A stretch of DNA of 64,000 nucleotides from CBDDCX01 sp965226925 (GCA_965226925.1 CBDDEN010000011.1:1178001-1242000), one strand, 5' to 3'; counted from the stretch's first letter, positions 1-10,800 are shown. Numbers and translations are program-made. Notes: generated by a model not told the origin, from the letters alone.

Positions 1-1663
1 CGACCTCCGCGTAGAACGCCCGGACGTCCTCGTCCGACGCGAGGGACTGGGCCCTCCCCAGCCGTTTCCGTGCGACACGGCTCGCCCGGCGTCCTCTCGC
101 AAACGCCACGTCACCCTCCAGCCGGTCCCGGTGCCGCCTCAATCCCAACGCCCCGACCATGGCCAGGAGCGGAAGCAGCGTCACGATCCAGAATCCCGGA
201 TCGTCGAAGATAGAAGCGTCGGCCACGGTGAATCGCGGCGGAGCGATGTGGATGAAACGGATGTCCTCCCTCAGCGTTTCTACGCCGGTGCGCACACCGG
301 GGGCGATCAGGAGCGCGTCGCCCGTTACCGACAGATGCAGGGGCTCTGTCTCCGCCACCACATACCGCCCACTGCCCACATCGAAGTAGCTCACCTCGAT
401 GGAGGGGATGGTCTTGTCCCCCGGAGTGCGCGGAATCAGTACGTAGTCGTACGTCTTGGTGCCGCTGATGCGAGTGGCGGAGCGGTCGATGGCCGACGAG
501 GCCTCCGGGGGGAAGACCTCGAAGTCACGCGAGAAGTCGATGGTGGGTGCCGCGAGTCCTCGTAGGTTGCCCTCGCCCCTCACCCTGACCGACAGTGTCA
601 CCGCCTCGTTCGTCTGCACGTCGGCGCGATCGAGCGATGCCGCCACGTTCAGGCGGCCCACAAGGCCCGTGAAGCTCTCCGGGCGACCCTCGGCCGGCAA
701 CGGAAGCACCTCGATGTCCACGGGCTCCGAAGTCACGATCACGGGAACGTTGGAGCCGAAGAGTGAACTCCGGTTGAAGAAGTCCTCGAACGGATCCCGC
801 GACGTCCGCTGCCTCCGGACCTGGGCCTCGACGCTCATCGCCTCCACGGTCTTCGTACCGGCTCCAGTGGGAAAGAGGACGGAGTGCCGGAGGACGGCAC
901 TGGCATACTGCACGCCGTCCCTCACGACCTGTTCGACCTGGGGGTTCTGCGTCTGGGGAACGTCCTCCACCCAGAACCCCTCGTTCCCTCCCGTCTTGGT
1001 GACGCTGTAGGAGCTGACGTTCACTCTGGTGAACAGCCGATAGCGGACCACGACGGGTTCGTTCTCGTAGACCCGCCGCTTGCTCACTTCGGCCCGGATG
1101 AACAGGTCTTCGGGTGCCAATCCCGAGGGATCGTCCGTGGAGGGGGACGGGCCCTGTGAGGACGGTGGAGCGGACGATATGGTGAGGGTTAACGGCTCAG
1201 TTTCGAGAACCCGGCCTCCCGCGCGAACCCGGACAGGGCCTATGTCGAAGGTCCCTTCCTCGACGGATTGGTACCGGTACTGAACGGTCATCGAGAGCGT
1301 GGTGATCCCGTTGACCACTTGCATGTTCGTCGAGCTGCCGGCACCGAGGTAACGAGCGAAGCTCCCGATGACCGGAAGCTCCGGGTCGGAGTCGGTCCGC
1401 TGCGTACCGGTGATTTCGACGTTGAGCACGAACTGCCGGCTGAGTTCCACCGTGCTCGGTGTCAGGTACGCCCGTGCCGACACGTCCTGAGCCTTCGCCT
1501 GGACCGGGCCCACGTTGACGACGAGCACCAAAGCGCCGAGCCATCGCCCGAGCGCCCAGCGTGGGGCCCTCCACTCCCGGCCCGGGGTGCGAAACGCCCG
1601 GTGCGGGCTCCAAAATGCCCACCGCGGGTTGTCTGAAAGCAGCTTGGGAGTCACAGACATCAT
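1..1663 (-). CDS. batD: BatD-like oxygen-tolerance protein, C-terminus beyond the window
   Basis: The minus frame from the ATG at 1663 is open to the window edge, about 554 residues. It starts MMSVTPKLLSDNPRWAFW, has a hydrophobic segment near residues 45-60 ending VQAKAQDV (signal peptide), then several beta-rich domains. A transmembrane stretch (FWIVTLLPLLAMVGALGL) follows near residue 490, then a basic cytoplasmic tail. BatD proteins are periplasmic, membrane-anchored partners of BatA/BatB in MoxR operons; their biochemical role is not settled. The gene starts 5 bp after the stop of the TPR gene and is the last visible member of the operon. The C-terminal end is not in the window. Confidence 0.85.
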   Translation of the reverse strand, partial: MMSVTPKLLSDNPRWAFWSPHRAFRTPGREWRAPRWALGRWLGALVLVVNVGPVQAKAQDVSARAYLTPSTVELSRQFVLNVEITGTQRTDSDPELPVIGSFARYLGAGSSTNMQVVNGITTLSMTVQYRYQSVEEGTFDIGPVRVRAGGRVLETEPLTLTISSAPPSSQGPSPSTDDPSGLAPEDLFIRAEVSKRRVYENEPVVVRYRLFTRVNVSSYSVTKTGGNEGFWVEDVPQTQNPQVEQVVRDGVQYASAVLRHSVLFPTGAGTKTVEAMSVEAQVRRQRTSRDPFEDFFNRSSLFGSNVPVIVTSEPVDIEVLPLPAEGRPESFTGLVGRLNVAASLDRADVQTNEAVTLSVRVRGEGNLRGLAAPTIDFSRDFEVFPPEASSAIDRSATRISGTKTYDYVLIPRTPGDKTIPSIEVSYFDVGSGRYVVAETEPLHLSVTGDALLIAPGVRTGVETLREDIRFIHIAPPRFTVADASIFDDPGFWIVTLLPLLAMVGALGLRRHRDRLEGDVAFARGRRASRVARKRLGRAQSLASDEDVRAFYAEV

Positions 1664-1667
1664 TCGC

Positions 1668-2444
1668 CTACCACGGCCTTCTGGTCCGACGACCACGCGC
1701 TGGCTGGGCACGCCGGTTGACGTCGCCCGGATCCTCCTGGACGGCCTGTAGCAGCCGCTCTGCCTCTTCCTGGCTCATTTCGCCGGGGGCCTCCTGCGGT
1801 TGTTGCTGCTCCTGATCCTGAGGCTCCTGCTCATCCTGTTGCTGCTCCTGATCCTGAGGGTTCTGCTCGCCCTCTTGTTGGTCCTGCTCATCCTGCTGCT
1901 GATCGCCTTGGTCCTCCTGGTCTTGTTGCTGCTGGTCCTGCTCGTCCTGGTCCTGCTCCTGCTCCTGATCCTCGGACTCCCCCCCATCCTGCTGCTGTTC
2001 CTGCTCTTGCTGCTCGAGCTGCTCCAGCACCCGCTCGAGATTGTGTTTGTAGTCCATTTGCCCCGGGTCGGTTCGGAGGGCCTGTTTGAACGCCTCGAGG
2101 CTCTCTTCCAACCGCTGGGCGCGATACAACGCATTCCCGAGGTTATACCACGCCGCTCCGGCCAAAGCCGGATCGCCGCTCTCGATAGCCTGGCGATAGG
2201 CGTCGAGCGCACGTTCGTACTCCTCGGTATGATAGAGAGCGTTTCCGTCGTTGAAGAGAGCCAGCGGCGAGCCGGGTGCATCTCGCAACGCCTCGAGGTA
2301 CTTCTCATGGGCCTCATCGAAACGGCCCTCCCCGTAAAGTCGGTTGCCCTCGTTCACTTCCGCACGACCTCGCTGGGCCGTTCCCGTGGACGGTACCACC
2401 GCCAGCATCGTGGCAGCGGCGAGGAGCCCGAGGCCCAGTCTCAT
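1668..2444 (-). CDS. TPR protein with Q/E/D-rich tail (BatC/BatE-like)
   Basis: Start chosen at 2444, where ATG overlaps the TGA of batB (ATGA); an upstream start at 2462 would add MVREVL. An N-terminal signal peptide (MRLGLGLLAAATMLAVV...GTAQ) is followed by about three TPR units (motifs such as GNRLYGEGRFDEAHEKYLEAL, AWYNLGNALYRAQRLEESL). Then comes a tail of roughly 70 residues made almost only of Q, E and D, with EQEQDQDEQ-like blocks. BatC-type proteins of the same operon have TPRs plus an acidic tail and are thought to scaffold BatA/BatB. The low-complexity tail gives a long leucine-only ORF on the opposite strand that is not a gene. Confidence 0.85.
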   Translation of the reverse strand: MRLGLGLLAAATMLAVVPSTGTAQRGRAEVNEGNRLYGEGRFDEAHEKYLEALRDAPGSPLALFNDGNALYHTEEYERALDAYRQAIESGDPALAGAAWYNLGNALYRAQRLEESLEAFKQALRTDPGQMDYKHNLERVLEQLEQQEQEQQQDGGESEDQEQEQDQDEQDQQQQDQEDQGDQQQDEQDQQEGEQNPQDQEQQQDEQEPQDQEQQQPQEAPGEMSQEEAERLLQAVQEDPGDVNRRAQPARGRRTRRPW

Positions 2445-3472
2445 GAGAACCTCCCTGACCACGCTTCAGTCGTCCGTCGGCGGTCCGGCACGAGTCCTTC
2501 GACCAACAACAGTAGCAGTGCCACCCCCAGGAACACCTGGAACTGCTCATCGAACTGGGTGACCTGCCGGGCTTCGAGCTCACGGCCCTCCCCGCCCACG
2601 ATCTCGTCCACAAGACGATCCAGGCTGGCCCCCGCTCCCGTGGCCTGGAAATAGAGGCCCCCGGTCGCGAGGGATATGCGCCGGAGCGTCGCCTCGTCTA
2701 GGCGTGTGGTCACCACATTGCCCTCGTCGTCCCGCTTGAAGCCGCCTCGCACCCCTGCCTGTTCGATCTCGGGTATCGGCACGCCCTCCAAAGATCCGAT
2801 ACCCACGGTATAGATCCGGACACCTTCCTGCACGGCACGCTCTACGGCGCTGTCGATCTCGCCTTCGTGATCCTCTCCGTCGGTCACGATGAGCAACACA
2901 CGGTGATCCCGGCTACCCTCCTCGAAGGCATCGAGCGCCACCGTGAGCGCCTCACCCAGGTTGGTTCCCTGAAGGGGAATCAGATCCGGGTCCATCGCGT
3001 TGAGGAACATGGCCGCAGCACCGTAGTCGACGGTCAGGGGCACCTGTACGAATGCACTCCCAGCGAAAGCGACCAGACCGATCCGGTCTCCGTCGAGCCG
3101 CTGGAGAATCCGCATGATCTCCAGACGCGCCCTCTCCAGGCGGTTGGGGCCGACATCCTCGGCGAGCATGGACAGCGACACGTCCAAGGCGACCATCACA
3201 TCCTGCCCCTGGCTCTTCACCGTCTCGACCCGGGTGCCGAATTGGGGTCGCGCTAGCGAAAGCACGAGGAACGCCACCGCCACCAACAGCAGGATCCCCT
3301 TCGCCGCTCTCCCCCGGCGGCTCACCGTCAGGCTCAGATTGCGCACCAACTCGACATCGCCGAAATGCGCCAGCGCCCGCCGGCGCGCCTTGAGCGCCCC
3401 CCAAAAGAACACAGCCAGGGCCGGAATGAGGAGCAGCCCGAAGAGCGTCTGGACGGATGCGAAGCGGAACAC
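2441..3472 (-). CDS. batB: BatB-like von Willebrand factor A membrane protein
   Basis: 343 residues. There is an N-terminal membrane pair (residues 8-26 and 58-76), a VWA domain from about residue 92 with MIDAS motif DVSLS (97-101), a downstream TDGEDH motif, and a C-terminal transmembrane helix (FQVFLGVALLLLLVEGL). This is the usual BatA/BatB layout: an aerotolerance-type VWA protein anchored in the inner membrane with the VWA domain in the periplasm. The stop overlaps the next gene's start by ATGA. The operon order moxR-DUF58-batA-batB-TPR-batD supports the assignment. Confidence 0.9.
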   Translation of the reverse strand: MFRFASVQTLFGLLLIPALAVFFWGALKARRRALAHFGDVELVRNLSLTVSRRGRAAKGILLLVAVAFLVLSLARPQFGTRVETVKSQGQDVMVALDVSLSMLAEDVGPNRLERARLEIMRILQRLDGDRIGLVAFAGSAFVQVPLTVDYGAAAMFLNAMDPDLIPLQGTNLGEALTVALDAFEEGSRDHRVLLIVTDGEDHEGEIDSAVERAVQEGVRIYTVGIGSLEGVPIPEIEQAGVRGGFKRDDEGNVVTTRLDEATLRRISLATGGLYFQATGAGASLDRLVDEIVGGEGRELEARQVTQFDEQFQVFLGVALLLLLVEGLVPDRRRTTEAWSGRFS

Positions 3473-3482
3473 TCAGGTCTCC

Positions 3483-4472
3483 TTACGGCAGCTTGCGGAG
3501 GACGGTCTGACCCAACCCTACCTCGAGGACCAGCAGGAAGAGCCCGGCGGCCAGAGGGTAATGGAACAGTTCTCCATAGCTCGTGAAGTTCTGCACTTCG
3601 ATCTCGGTCGTCTCCAACGCGTCGATCTCGCGGTAGATCTCGGCGAGGCTCTCGGTGTCCGTGGCCCTGAAGTATCGGCCGCCCGTGAGCTGCGCGATCT
3701 CCTGCAGCGTGGGCTCGTCGACGTCGACCTGGATGCTCACATAGCGTCGGCCGAAGTTGGGATCGTCGACGGGTACACGCGCCGTGCCGCGGCTCCCGGC
3801 GCCGACCGTGTAGACCCTGACCCCGAGGGCCTGAGCCATCTGAGCGGCGGTGACCGGACCGATCTCACCGGTGTTGCTCCGTCCGTCCGTGAGTAGAACG
3901 ATGACCTTGGACTCCGCGTCGGATGCCTGCAGGCGCTTGACGGCGGTCGCGAGTCCCATTCCGACGGTGGTGCCGTCCTGGATCATGCCGACCTCCATCT
4001 GGCCCAGCAGGTCCGTGACGACAGAGTAGTCCAGCGTGAGCGGCACCTGCGTGAACGCCTGTCCGGCGAAGACCACCAATCCGATGCGGTCGTTGCGGCG
4101 GCCGGACACGAAGTCGGCCGCAACCCTCTTTGCGGCCTCCAGCCTGTTGGGCTCGAGATCCTCGGCCAGCATGGAACTCGAAATGTCGACGACGAGGACG
4201 ATGTCGATGCCCTCGGCTGTGATGGTCTCGGACGTGATTCCCGTCTGAGGACGGGCGAAGGCGACGATGAGGCCGGTCAGGGCAGCGATCCGGAGAAAGA
4301 AGAGGCCATGACGGAACCGACCGGTCCGGCCTACGTCGGCCTGCCTGAGCGACGCCACGTCGGAGTAGCGAATGGTCCCCGACCGCTGCCTCCGTCGGGC
4401 CACATAGCCGTAGACCATGAACGGCAAGAGGCCGAGTAGAACCAGGAACCAAGGATCTTCGAATCGATACAT
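3483..4472 (-). CDS. batA: BatA-like von Willebrand factor A membrane protein
   Basis: 329 residues from the ATG at 4472 (MYRFEDPWFLVLLGLLPF). This start overlaps the upstream gene's TGA (TGATG), which decides it over a longer in-frame reading to 4610 that would lie inside the upstream gene. Two N-terminal membrane helices precede a VWA domain with intact MIDAS DISSS (96-100) and a TDGRSNTG loop; a C-terminal helix (YPLAAGLFLLVLEVGL) closes it. Paralogue of the following batB. The pair is expected to sit together in the inner membrane. Confidence 0.9.
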   Translation of the reverse strand: MYRFEDPWFLVLLGLLPFMVYGYVARRRQRSGTIRYSDVASLRQADVGRTGRFRHGLFFLRIAALTGLIVAFARPQTGITSETITAEGIDIVLVVDISSSMLAEDLEPNRLEAAKRVAADFVSGRRNDRIGLVVFAGQAFTQVPLTLDYSVVTDLLGQMEVGMIQDGTTVGMGLATAVKRLQASDAESKVIVLLTDGRSNTGEIGPVTAAQMAQALGVRVYTVGAGSRGTARVPVDDPNFGRRYVSIQVDVDEPTLQEIAQLTGGRYFRATDTESLAEIYREIDALETTEIEVQNFTSYGELFHYPLAAGLFLLVLEVGLGQTVLRKLP

Positions 4473-5482
4473 CACACCTCTCCGGCGCCGGCCGTCGCGA
4501 GGATCGGCTGCTCGGGCCCCTCGGGCACATCCGGACCGCCCCCCGGGTCCTCCGCTCGCCCGCGAGTGCGATCGACTAGCCGTCGGGCAGCAGCCACGGC
4601 CCCGCGACACTCGTCCGGTTCGGGGCGGTACTTGGCGAACTTCACCATGTCACACCGGCTCAGGAACTCCTCGAATGCATCCCGCGGCTCGTCGTCGAGT
4701 CGGGCGTCGCGTAGGCCCTCCATCACGTCACCCGTCGTCATTTCGAGAGCGTGGACGTCGAAGCGGCCCTCCACATAGGTCCGAATGATCTCGGACACTA
4801 TGATGTGGTACTCCTTGATCTGCGCACGCTGGAGGAGGTCCGAGGCCTCCAACCCATCGAGGGCCTCGTACGCCTCCTCATGCGGAAGCCGGGGGATGAT
4901 GACCGACCTTCTCGGAGCGGAGCCGGCCCCTCGGCGCCGGCGCCAAAGCCAGCAGGCGAGCAGGCCCGACGCGACCAGGAGCAGCAGCCAGGGGAGGACG
5001 TAGATCATGCCGATGGGAATGCCGAGGGGGCCTCGGATGTTGCGGATGTCCCCTCCCTCGTCCAAGCCCACGCTCTGCACCGTCACCCCATACCGATCGG
5101 TGGAGACGGGCGTGGAAGATCCGTCCGGGCCCGAGACGCTGAAGTCGAACCTGGGGATCTCCAGGTCGCCGAGCTCGAAGATCGTGAGCGTGAGCCGGAG
5201 GCCCGTGACGATACGACCCTCGACCTGGGTAGGGGCCAACAGCTCGGCACCGAGGATCTCAAAGGGCTCCAGCGAGAGGGAGTCCGGCCACGCCACCGAT
5301 CCCCCGGGAGCATGCTCGACCGTGACTGTGAGTTGAAGACGGTCACCGACGCTGACGAGAGTCGTGTCGAGTCCCGTTCGTACGCGGGGCGCCTGGGCCA
5401 CCGCACCAACCGGCTCCAGGAAGGAGAGCGCCACAGCCGCCGCGATCAACGCGGAGCGGGCCGGACGACGACCGGCGCTCAT
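4472..5482 (-). CDS. BatD-like membrane protein of the moxR operon
   Basis: 336 residues. Signal peptide (ALIAAAVALSFLEPVGAVAQ), a beta-rich periplasmic domain (residues 35-150), one transmembrane helix (IYVLPWLLLLVASGLLACWLW, about 160-180), a basic junction, then a helical cytoplasmic domain with EYHIIVSEIIRTYVEGRF and MVKFAKYRPEP. Proteins of this layout are regularly found between DUF58 and BatA genes, but no biochemical role is known to me. Its start overlaps the DUF58 stop (ATGA) and its stop overlaps batA, so it is a tight operon member. Confidence 0.8.
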   Translation of the reverse strand: MSAGRRPARSALIAAAVALSFLEPVGAVAQAPRVRTGLDTTLVSVGDRLQLTVTVEHAPGGSVAWPDSLSLEPFEILGAELLAPTQVEGRIVTGLRLTLTIFELGDLEIPRFDFSVSGPDGSSTPVSTDRYGVTVQSVGLDEGGDIRNIRGPLGIPIGMIYVLPWLLLLVASGLLACWLWRRRRGAGSAPRRSVIIPRLPHEEAYEALDGLEASDLLQRAQIKEYHIIVSEIIRTYVEGRFDVHALEMTTGDVMEGLRDARLDDEPRDAFEEFLSRCDMVKFAKYRPEPDECRGAVAAARRLVDRTRGRAEDPGGGPDVPEGPEQPILATAGAGEV

Positions 5483-6357
5483 CGGAAACGCCTCTCCCGC
5501 TCCTTGAAGAAGCGCATGAGCGGTTGGACGTAGGACTCGTCGGTACGGATGTCGATGAGGTCCACCCGACTGCGGCGCAAGGTGCGCTCCAAGCCCGCGC
5601 GGGCCTTCGCCGACCGCTCCTCGAACCCGGCGCGAAAGCGCGCGTCGGACGTGTTCACCAGGAACAGCTCGCCCGTTTCAGCATCTTCGAACTCCACGTA
5701 CCCGACCGGCGGCAGCGACTCCTCACGCCGATCGCCCAGGCGTACAGCGATGAGATCGTGCCGTCTTCCCGCGACCGACAGCGGCTTCTCGAAGCCTTTG
5801 GACATGAAATCGGAGACAAGGAAGGCCACCGCCCGTCGGCGAACCACGTGGGTCAGGTACTCCAGGGCCCCGGCGATGTCGGTTCCCCGACCCTCCGGCC
5901 TGTGGTAGAACAGCTCTCTCAGCACTCGCAGAACATGCGCCCGGCCCTTTCGGGGCGGCACGAACTTCTCGATGCGGTCACTGAAGATGATCAGGCCCAC
6001 CTTGTCGTTGTTCTTGATGGCGCTGAAGGCCAGCAGGGCGCAGATCTCGACCGCGACCTCACCCTTCATACGCTCCCGAGTCCCGAAGTCGCCTGAGGCA
6101 CTCACGTCCACGACCAGCATGACGGTCAGCTCGCGCTCCTCCTCGAACACCTTCACGAACGGATGTCCCGTGCGGGCGGTGACGTTCCAGTCGATGCTAC
6201 GGATATCGTCACCGTACTGGTATTCGCGCACCTCGGCGAAATCCATCCCTCGGCCTTTGAACACCGAATGGTATTCACCCGAGAAGACCTCGTTGACGAG
6301 ACCCCGGGTCGTAATCTCGACCCGACGCACCTTCTTGAGGATCTCGCGGGGAATCAT
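5479..6357 (-). CDS. DUF58 domain protein (VWA-like MoxR partner)
   Basis: 292 residues matching the family's usual length. The N-terminus (IPREILKKVRRVEITTRGLVNEVFSGEYHS) and the hallmark RSIDWNVTARTGHPFVKVFEEERE are those of DUF58 proteins. The central VWA-like fold carries VVDVSASGDFG. DUF58 proteins nearly always follow MoxR ATPases and are presumed clients or partners. The stop overlaps the next gene by ATGA; 76 bp separate the start from moxR. Confidence 0.92.
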   Translation of the reverse strand: MIPREILKKVRRVEITTRGLVNEVFSGEYHSVFKGRGMDFAEVREYQYGDDIRSIDWNVTARTGHPFVKVFEEERELTVMLVVDVSASGDFGTRERMKGEVAVEICALLAFSAIKNNDKVGLIIFSDRIEKFVPPRKGRAHVLRVLRELFYHRPEGRGTDIAGALEYLTHVVRRRAVAFLVSDFMSKGFEKPLSVAGRRHDLIAVRLGDRREESLPPVGYVEFEDAETGELFLVNTSDARFRAGFEERSAKARAGLERTLRRSRVDLIDIRTDESYVQPLMRFFKERERRFR

Positions 6358-6433
6358 CGACCCGAGTCCTTCGGTGACACGGGCGTGGTGGCTCGAGCCC
6401 CTGAGGGCATACGGCGGCTACTCACTGGGAGCC

Positions 6434-7477
6434 TCAGGGGACTTCGATGTTGTCCAGGACCCGGGTGACCACGTCCTCGGGGGTGACTTCTTCGGCCTCC
6501 GCCTCGTAGGTGAGCAACACCCGGTGGCGCAATACGTCCAGCCCCACGGCCCGGACGTCTTCAGGAGTCACGTATCCCCGTCGCCGCAAGAAGGCGTGTG
6601 CGCGGGCGGCCTTGGCGAGATTGATGGTTGCCCGCGGCGAGGCGCCGAAGTCGATGAGGTCCACCAAGTCGTCGAGGCCATGCTTCTCCGGCTCACGCGT
6701 GGCGAAGACCAGATCGACGATGTACCGCTCGACCTGGCTGTCCATGTAGATCATCCGGACCGCCCCGCGCGCCCGCAGGATCTCCTCCGGGGTGATGACG
6801 GGGGACACCGCGTGCATAGGCCCACCGGCCACACGTCGCAGGATCTCCAGCTCCTCGTCCTTGTTCGGGTAACCAACCGACAGCTTGAGCATGAAGCGGT
6901 CGACCTGGGCCTCGGGCAGAGGATAGGTGCCCTCCTGCTCGATCGGATTCTGCGTGGCGAGAACGAGGAAAGGGTCGTCGAGCGGGAACGTGTTCTCCCC
7001 GATGGTGACCTGTTGCTCTTGCATCGACTCCAGCAGGGCCGCTTGCACCTTGGCGGGCGAGCGGTTGATCTCGTCCGCCAAGATGATGTTCGAAAAGATC
7101 GGCCCTTTCTTCGTCTGGAACTCCGACGACTTGGGGTCGTAGATCAGCGTCCCGATGAGGTCCGCCGGCAGCAGATCGGGCGTGAACTGGATGCGCTGGA
7201 AAGACGTCTGGATCGCTTTCGCCAGCGTGCTGACCGTGAGCGTCTTGGCGAGTCCGGGGACGCCTTCCATGAGCACGTGCCCATCGGCAAGCAGGCCGAT
7301 GAGGAGGCGCTCGACCATATAGTGCTGGCCCACGATGACCCGGCCGACTTCGTCCTGGAGGCGGCCTATGAAGGCGCTCTCCTCCTGGATCTTCGCCTGG
7401 ATCACCTCGATGTCCGCGTGCATGGCGGGCGTGCGTGCCGATTCAGTGGTCGTTTCCATTGGTTCTCGATCTTCCAT
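6434..7477 (-). CDS. moxR: MoxR-family AAA+ ATPase
   Basis: 347 residues. Walker A EGVPGLAKT (71-79), Walker B IILADE (131-136), sensor-1 LATQNP (173-178), and the family motif QEQQVTIGENTFPL. MoxR AAA+ proteins act as chaperone-like ATPases for the VWA proteins encoded downstream. This is the first gene of the seven-gene minus-strand operon. An alternative start at 7459 (METTTES) is possible; neither has a strong ribosome binding site. Confidence 0.95.
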   Translation of the reverse strand: MEDREPMETTTESARTPAMHADIEVIQAKIQEESAFIGRLQDEVGRVIVGQHYMVERLLIGLLADGHVLMEGVPGLAKTLTVSTLAKAIQTSFQRIQFTPDLLPADLIGTLIYDPKSSEFQTKKGPIFSNIILADEINRSPAKVQAALLESMQEQQVTIGENTFPLDDPFLVLATQNPIEQEGTYPLPEAQVDRFMLKLSVGYPNKDEELEILRRVAGGPMHAVSPVITPEEILRARGAVRMIYMDSQVERYIVDLVFATREPEKHGLDDLVDLIDFGASPRATINLAKAARAHAFLRRRGYVTPEDVRAVGLDVLRHRVLLTYEAEAEEVTPEDVVTRVLDNIEVP

Positions 7478-7497
7478 CGGGTTTGTCCGGCCGTCTG

Positions 7498-7821
7498 ACT
7501 TCGATGATTGAACAGCCGCGAAATATACTCAACCGCGTGCTTAATGGGTTCCCCACGAGTGTCTTGCGCGCGTGGCAGATCAGCGACGCGGGTAGACCTA
7601 CCGTTGTATGATCCAGGAAACCGATGAAGGGTTTACCGGGAACGTCTCAGTTGCTGAGCCTGGGGTTCACGACATTGGCGAAGCTGGAACCGAAGATCTT
7701 CGGCCTGAGTCACGAGCAACCGATGGACTTCATGCAGGTGCTGGTTCGTGAGACGCGCGCGACCTGCATGTTCCTTGCGGACTCGGGCGAAGAGGACGCG
7801 TTGGCCTGAGCCTTCCTCCCC
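7498..7821. other. Intergenic stretch with a doubtful small ORF
   Basis: The region separates the moxR operon from the next minus-strand gene. A plus-strand ORF at 7624-7809 (61 residues, MKGLPGTSQLLSLGFTT...) has some normal protein character but no recognisable motif and no good ribosome binding site. I cannot tell a short gene from chance here. The moxR promoter should lie near 7480-7560, but I see no clear -35/-10 pair. Confidence 0.3.
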
Positions 7822-10800
7822 CTAGAGCGAGAGCTTGTGGCCGCACACCTGACAGAAGGACGTAGATGCCTCGTGCTCTTCGTGACCGCACTTCGCGCAC
7901 GTCGCCGTGGGTTGGGTGCGTCGGGAGCTACCCGCAATCTGGGCCGTCACTATGCCCGTGGGCACCGCAATGATCCCGTAGCCCAGCACCATCAAGAGCG
8001 CCGCCAAGGCCTGGCCCAGGGGAGACTGCGGCGTGATGTCTCCGAATCCGACCGTCGTCAACGTGACGATCGCCCAGTAAACCCCGCGCGGGATGCTAGT
8101 GAAACCCGCCTCTGCACCTTCGATGAGATACATCGCCGAGCCTACGACGACGGCCACGCTCAGAACGTACACCATGAAGACGGTGATCTTGTAGCGACTG
8201 GCTCGGAGGGCGTCCGTGAGGACCCTGGCTTCGCCCACGTATCGTGCAAGCTTCAGGACGCGGAACGCGCGGGCGACACGGATGACGCGGATCACCATGA
8301 GGTACCGGCCACCCGGAACCAGGAGGCTCAAGTAGGTCGGCACCACAGCCAGGAGGTCGATGAGACCGAAGAAGCTGAACGCGTACTGAGCCGGCCGTTC
8401 GATCACGTAGAGGCGCGCGGCGTACTCGGCCGTGAACAGAAGCGTGAAGAGCCACTCGAGCGCGAGGAGCGTCGCGCCGTACTCCATCCGAAATGGCTCC
8501 ACCGACTCGAGCATGAGCACCACGATGCTGGCGAGGATCGTGATGATCAGGGCCCCGTCGAAGATCTTGCCCGCGAGCGTCGTCTCGTCGAAGAGGATGC
8601 CGAACAGGACAGCGCGATCCGAACCGGCGCGACCCGCAGGCCTGAGGGGGGTCTCGTCGTCCTCTTCATCGTGCTCCGAGCGAAGGCCGATCCGTTGCAG
8701 GAGCGCCCGTAGGCGATCGCGCGCCCGACTCGTCAACAGACGAAGCACGGCGGTGCCCCGGAGCTCGACACGGGCTCGCTCGGCCTGCAGGCGAGCCTCG
8801 AGTGGCTTGGCGATGGCCAGCTGGCCCTCCAGGCGCTCGATGAGCGCGGAGAGGTCCGCGGAGATCGTCGCGACGGTCCCGAGTCCGACATCGGCGAGTT
8901 CGGCCTCGAGCTCCGTCAACGAGGCTGCGGCGGACTCCAGAGCCGCCTCGGCGATCTCGAGAGACCTCCTGAGCTCGTGGGTCGGAGCCTCCCCGCCCTC
9001 CCGGGCTTCCTCGATGACCGCGTCGATCGCCGCGTCGAAGCGCCGCTCCAGACTCTCACGAAGCTCGTTTACCGACCGCTCCGCCTCCTCGAGTGCGCTC
9101 CGAACGCGGTTACGCGCTTCCGCGAACGCCGGCCGCAGCGTACGCTCCACCGCGCCCGAAGCGATGAGCCGGAACTGGTGATCGGCGGGGTCCGGATAAC
9201 TTCGAAGCGGCTCCCCGGCCCTCGGGAGACTTGCCGGGTCGATGACACGAACGGCTTCCGGAAGCGCCTCGAGAAGAGCGTCAACGGTGTGATCAAAGGC
9301 GGCGAGGTCGCGTTCGACAGCTCGGACGTCGAGGGCCCGTCTGAGCCCTGCGAGGGTATGGCGGCGCAGGCCTTGAGACACCGACTCACCGATCTCGATG
9401 AGGCGGTTCTCGACGGAGGCGGAGGACGCGGTGTCGAGCGCGGCTACGCTCTCCAAGGCCTGGCGGACGACGACTTTGGCCCGCTGAATCGGGCGCACGA
9501 CCACGGTGTCGAAGCGGGATTCCAAATCTCGGACGAACTGTTCGGAGTCCCCGCTGAGGCTCTCAAGGAACCCGTTCGACGCCTCCGCCCGGCGCTTGAA
9601 TCCGATTATCGCGTGAGCATAGTCGACCCAGGCCTCGCTCACCTCGAAGATCCGGGCACGGGCCTTCGTGGCCCGCTCGTGAAGCACCGAGGGGCGGCGC
9701 CGTCCACTCGGGAGCTCGAGGGTGCCGGCGCGCGCGAGCTCGGATCGTAGGATGGCGAAGCGGGTGTCGAGCGTGCCTGTCAGGAGCTCGGCCGCCTCCT
9801 GTGGCCCGAGCCTCTCGATCCCTTCGCCGTCCTCCTCTTCGACCCCGCGCTCGGCCGGGATGCCGAACGCATGCGCGAGCGCCGGCTGCGCGCTGATGGC
9901 GGTGACGGCCGGCTCCAGGTCCTCCGAGAGCGCACCGTTCAGATGATAGAGCGCGAGGTCCCGAACCGGGGCGACGCGCCGAAGTACCGCCTCCGAGCCC
10001 GTAAGGCGACGGAACCTGCGGCGGACCCGGCGGACCCTCTTGGCCCAGGTGATGCCACCCGAATCACCGTCCTCAGGGGCGTACCAGTGGTCCTCGAGGT
10101 CCACGCTGAGCTGTCGCGGCGCCTCGAGCGCGGCGCGGAGTGCTTCGCTCCAGAAACGGTTGAGCGCGATGGAGAGCTCCCGGGTCGAGTACTCCTCGAC
10201 CGCGGCTTCGGACGCCTCCCGGTCCCCGTCGGGCCAGTCACCTAGCGACTGAGCGAGGCGAACGGGGCCGACCACCGCTGCGTCACGAAGGCCCGCCAAA
10301 GTGGCGTACAGTCTCTCCTCGAGCGCTTCGACCGGCTCGGCGAGGTGTGGCGGGAGCGGCGCGTCGCGCGAGGCAGTGTCTGCTGCCGAAGGCTGCGCGA
10401 CTCCATCACCGACACCTTCGATCTCACCGGCCCTGGTCAGCGCGAGCTTGAAGAGCACCGGTCCGAGGAGGAGGTGGATCGCCACGGTGCCCATGACCAG
10501 AGTGCGGATCTCGGGGCCGAGGCCGGGCAGACTGTTCTCGACGATGATCGAGAGGCCGATAACGACCCCGGCCTGCGAGACGAAGGAGAGCCACGCATTT
10601 CGTCGGACCGGCTCGGGCTCGTCCGCGATCTTCGTCGCGATCCCCGTGCCCACGTAGATCGCCAGGAGCCGGACCGCCACCAGGGCCAGCGCGATCCCCA
10701 GCACCGAGCGAAGCGCCCGGAGATCGAGGCCGGCGCCCGCCACCGAGAAGAAGACGACGTAAACGGGCAGCGCAACGCGTTCCACCAGATGGACGAAGTC

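Noticed and set aside
1800..2654. Long plus-strand ORF made almost only of leucine and valine
   Set aside because: Exact antisense of the Q/E/D-rich tail of the TPR gene; composition artefact.
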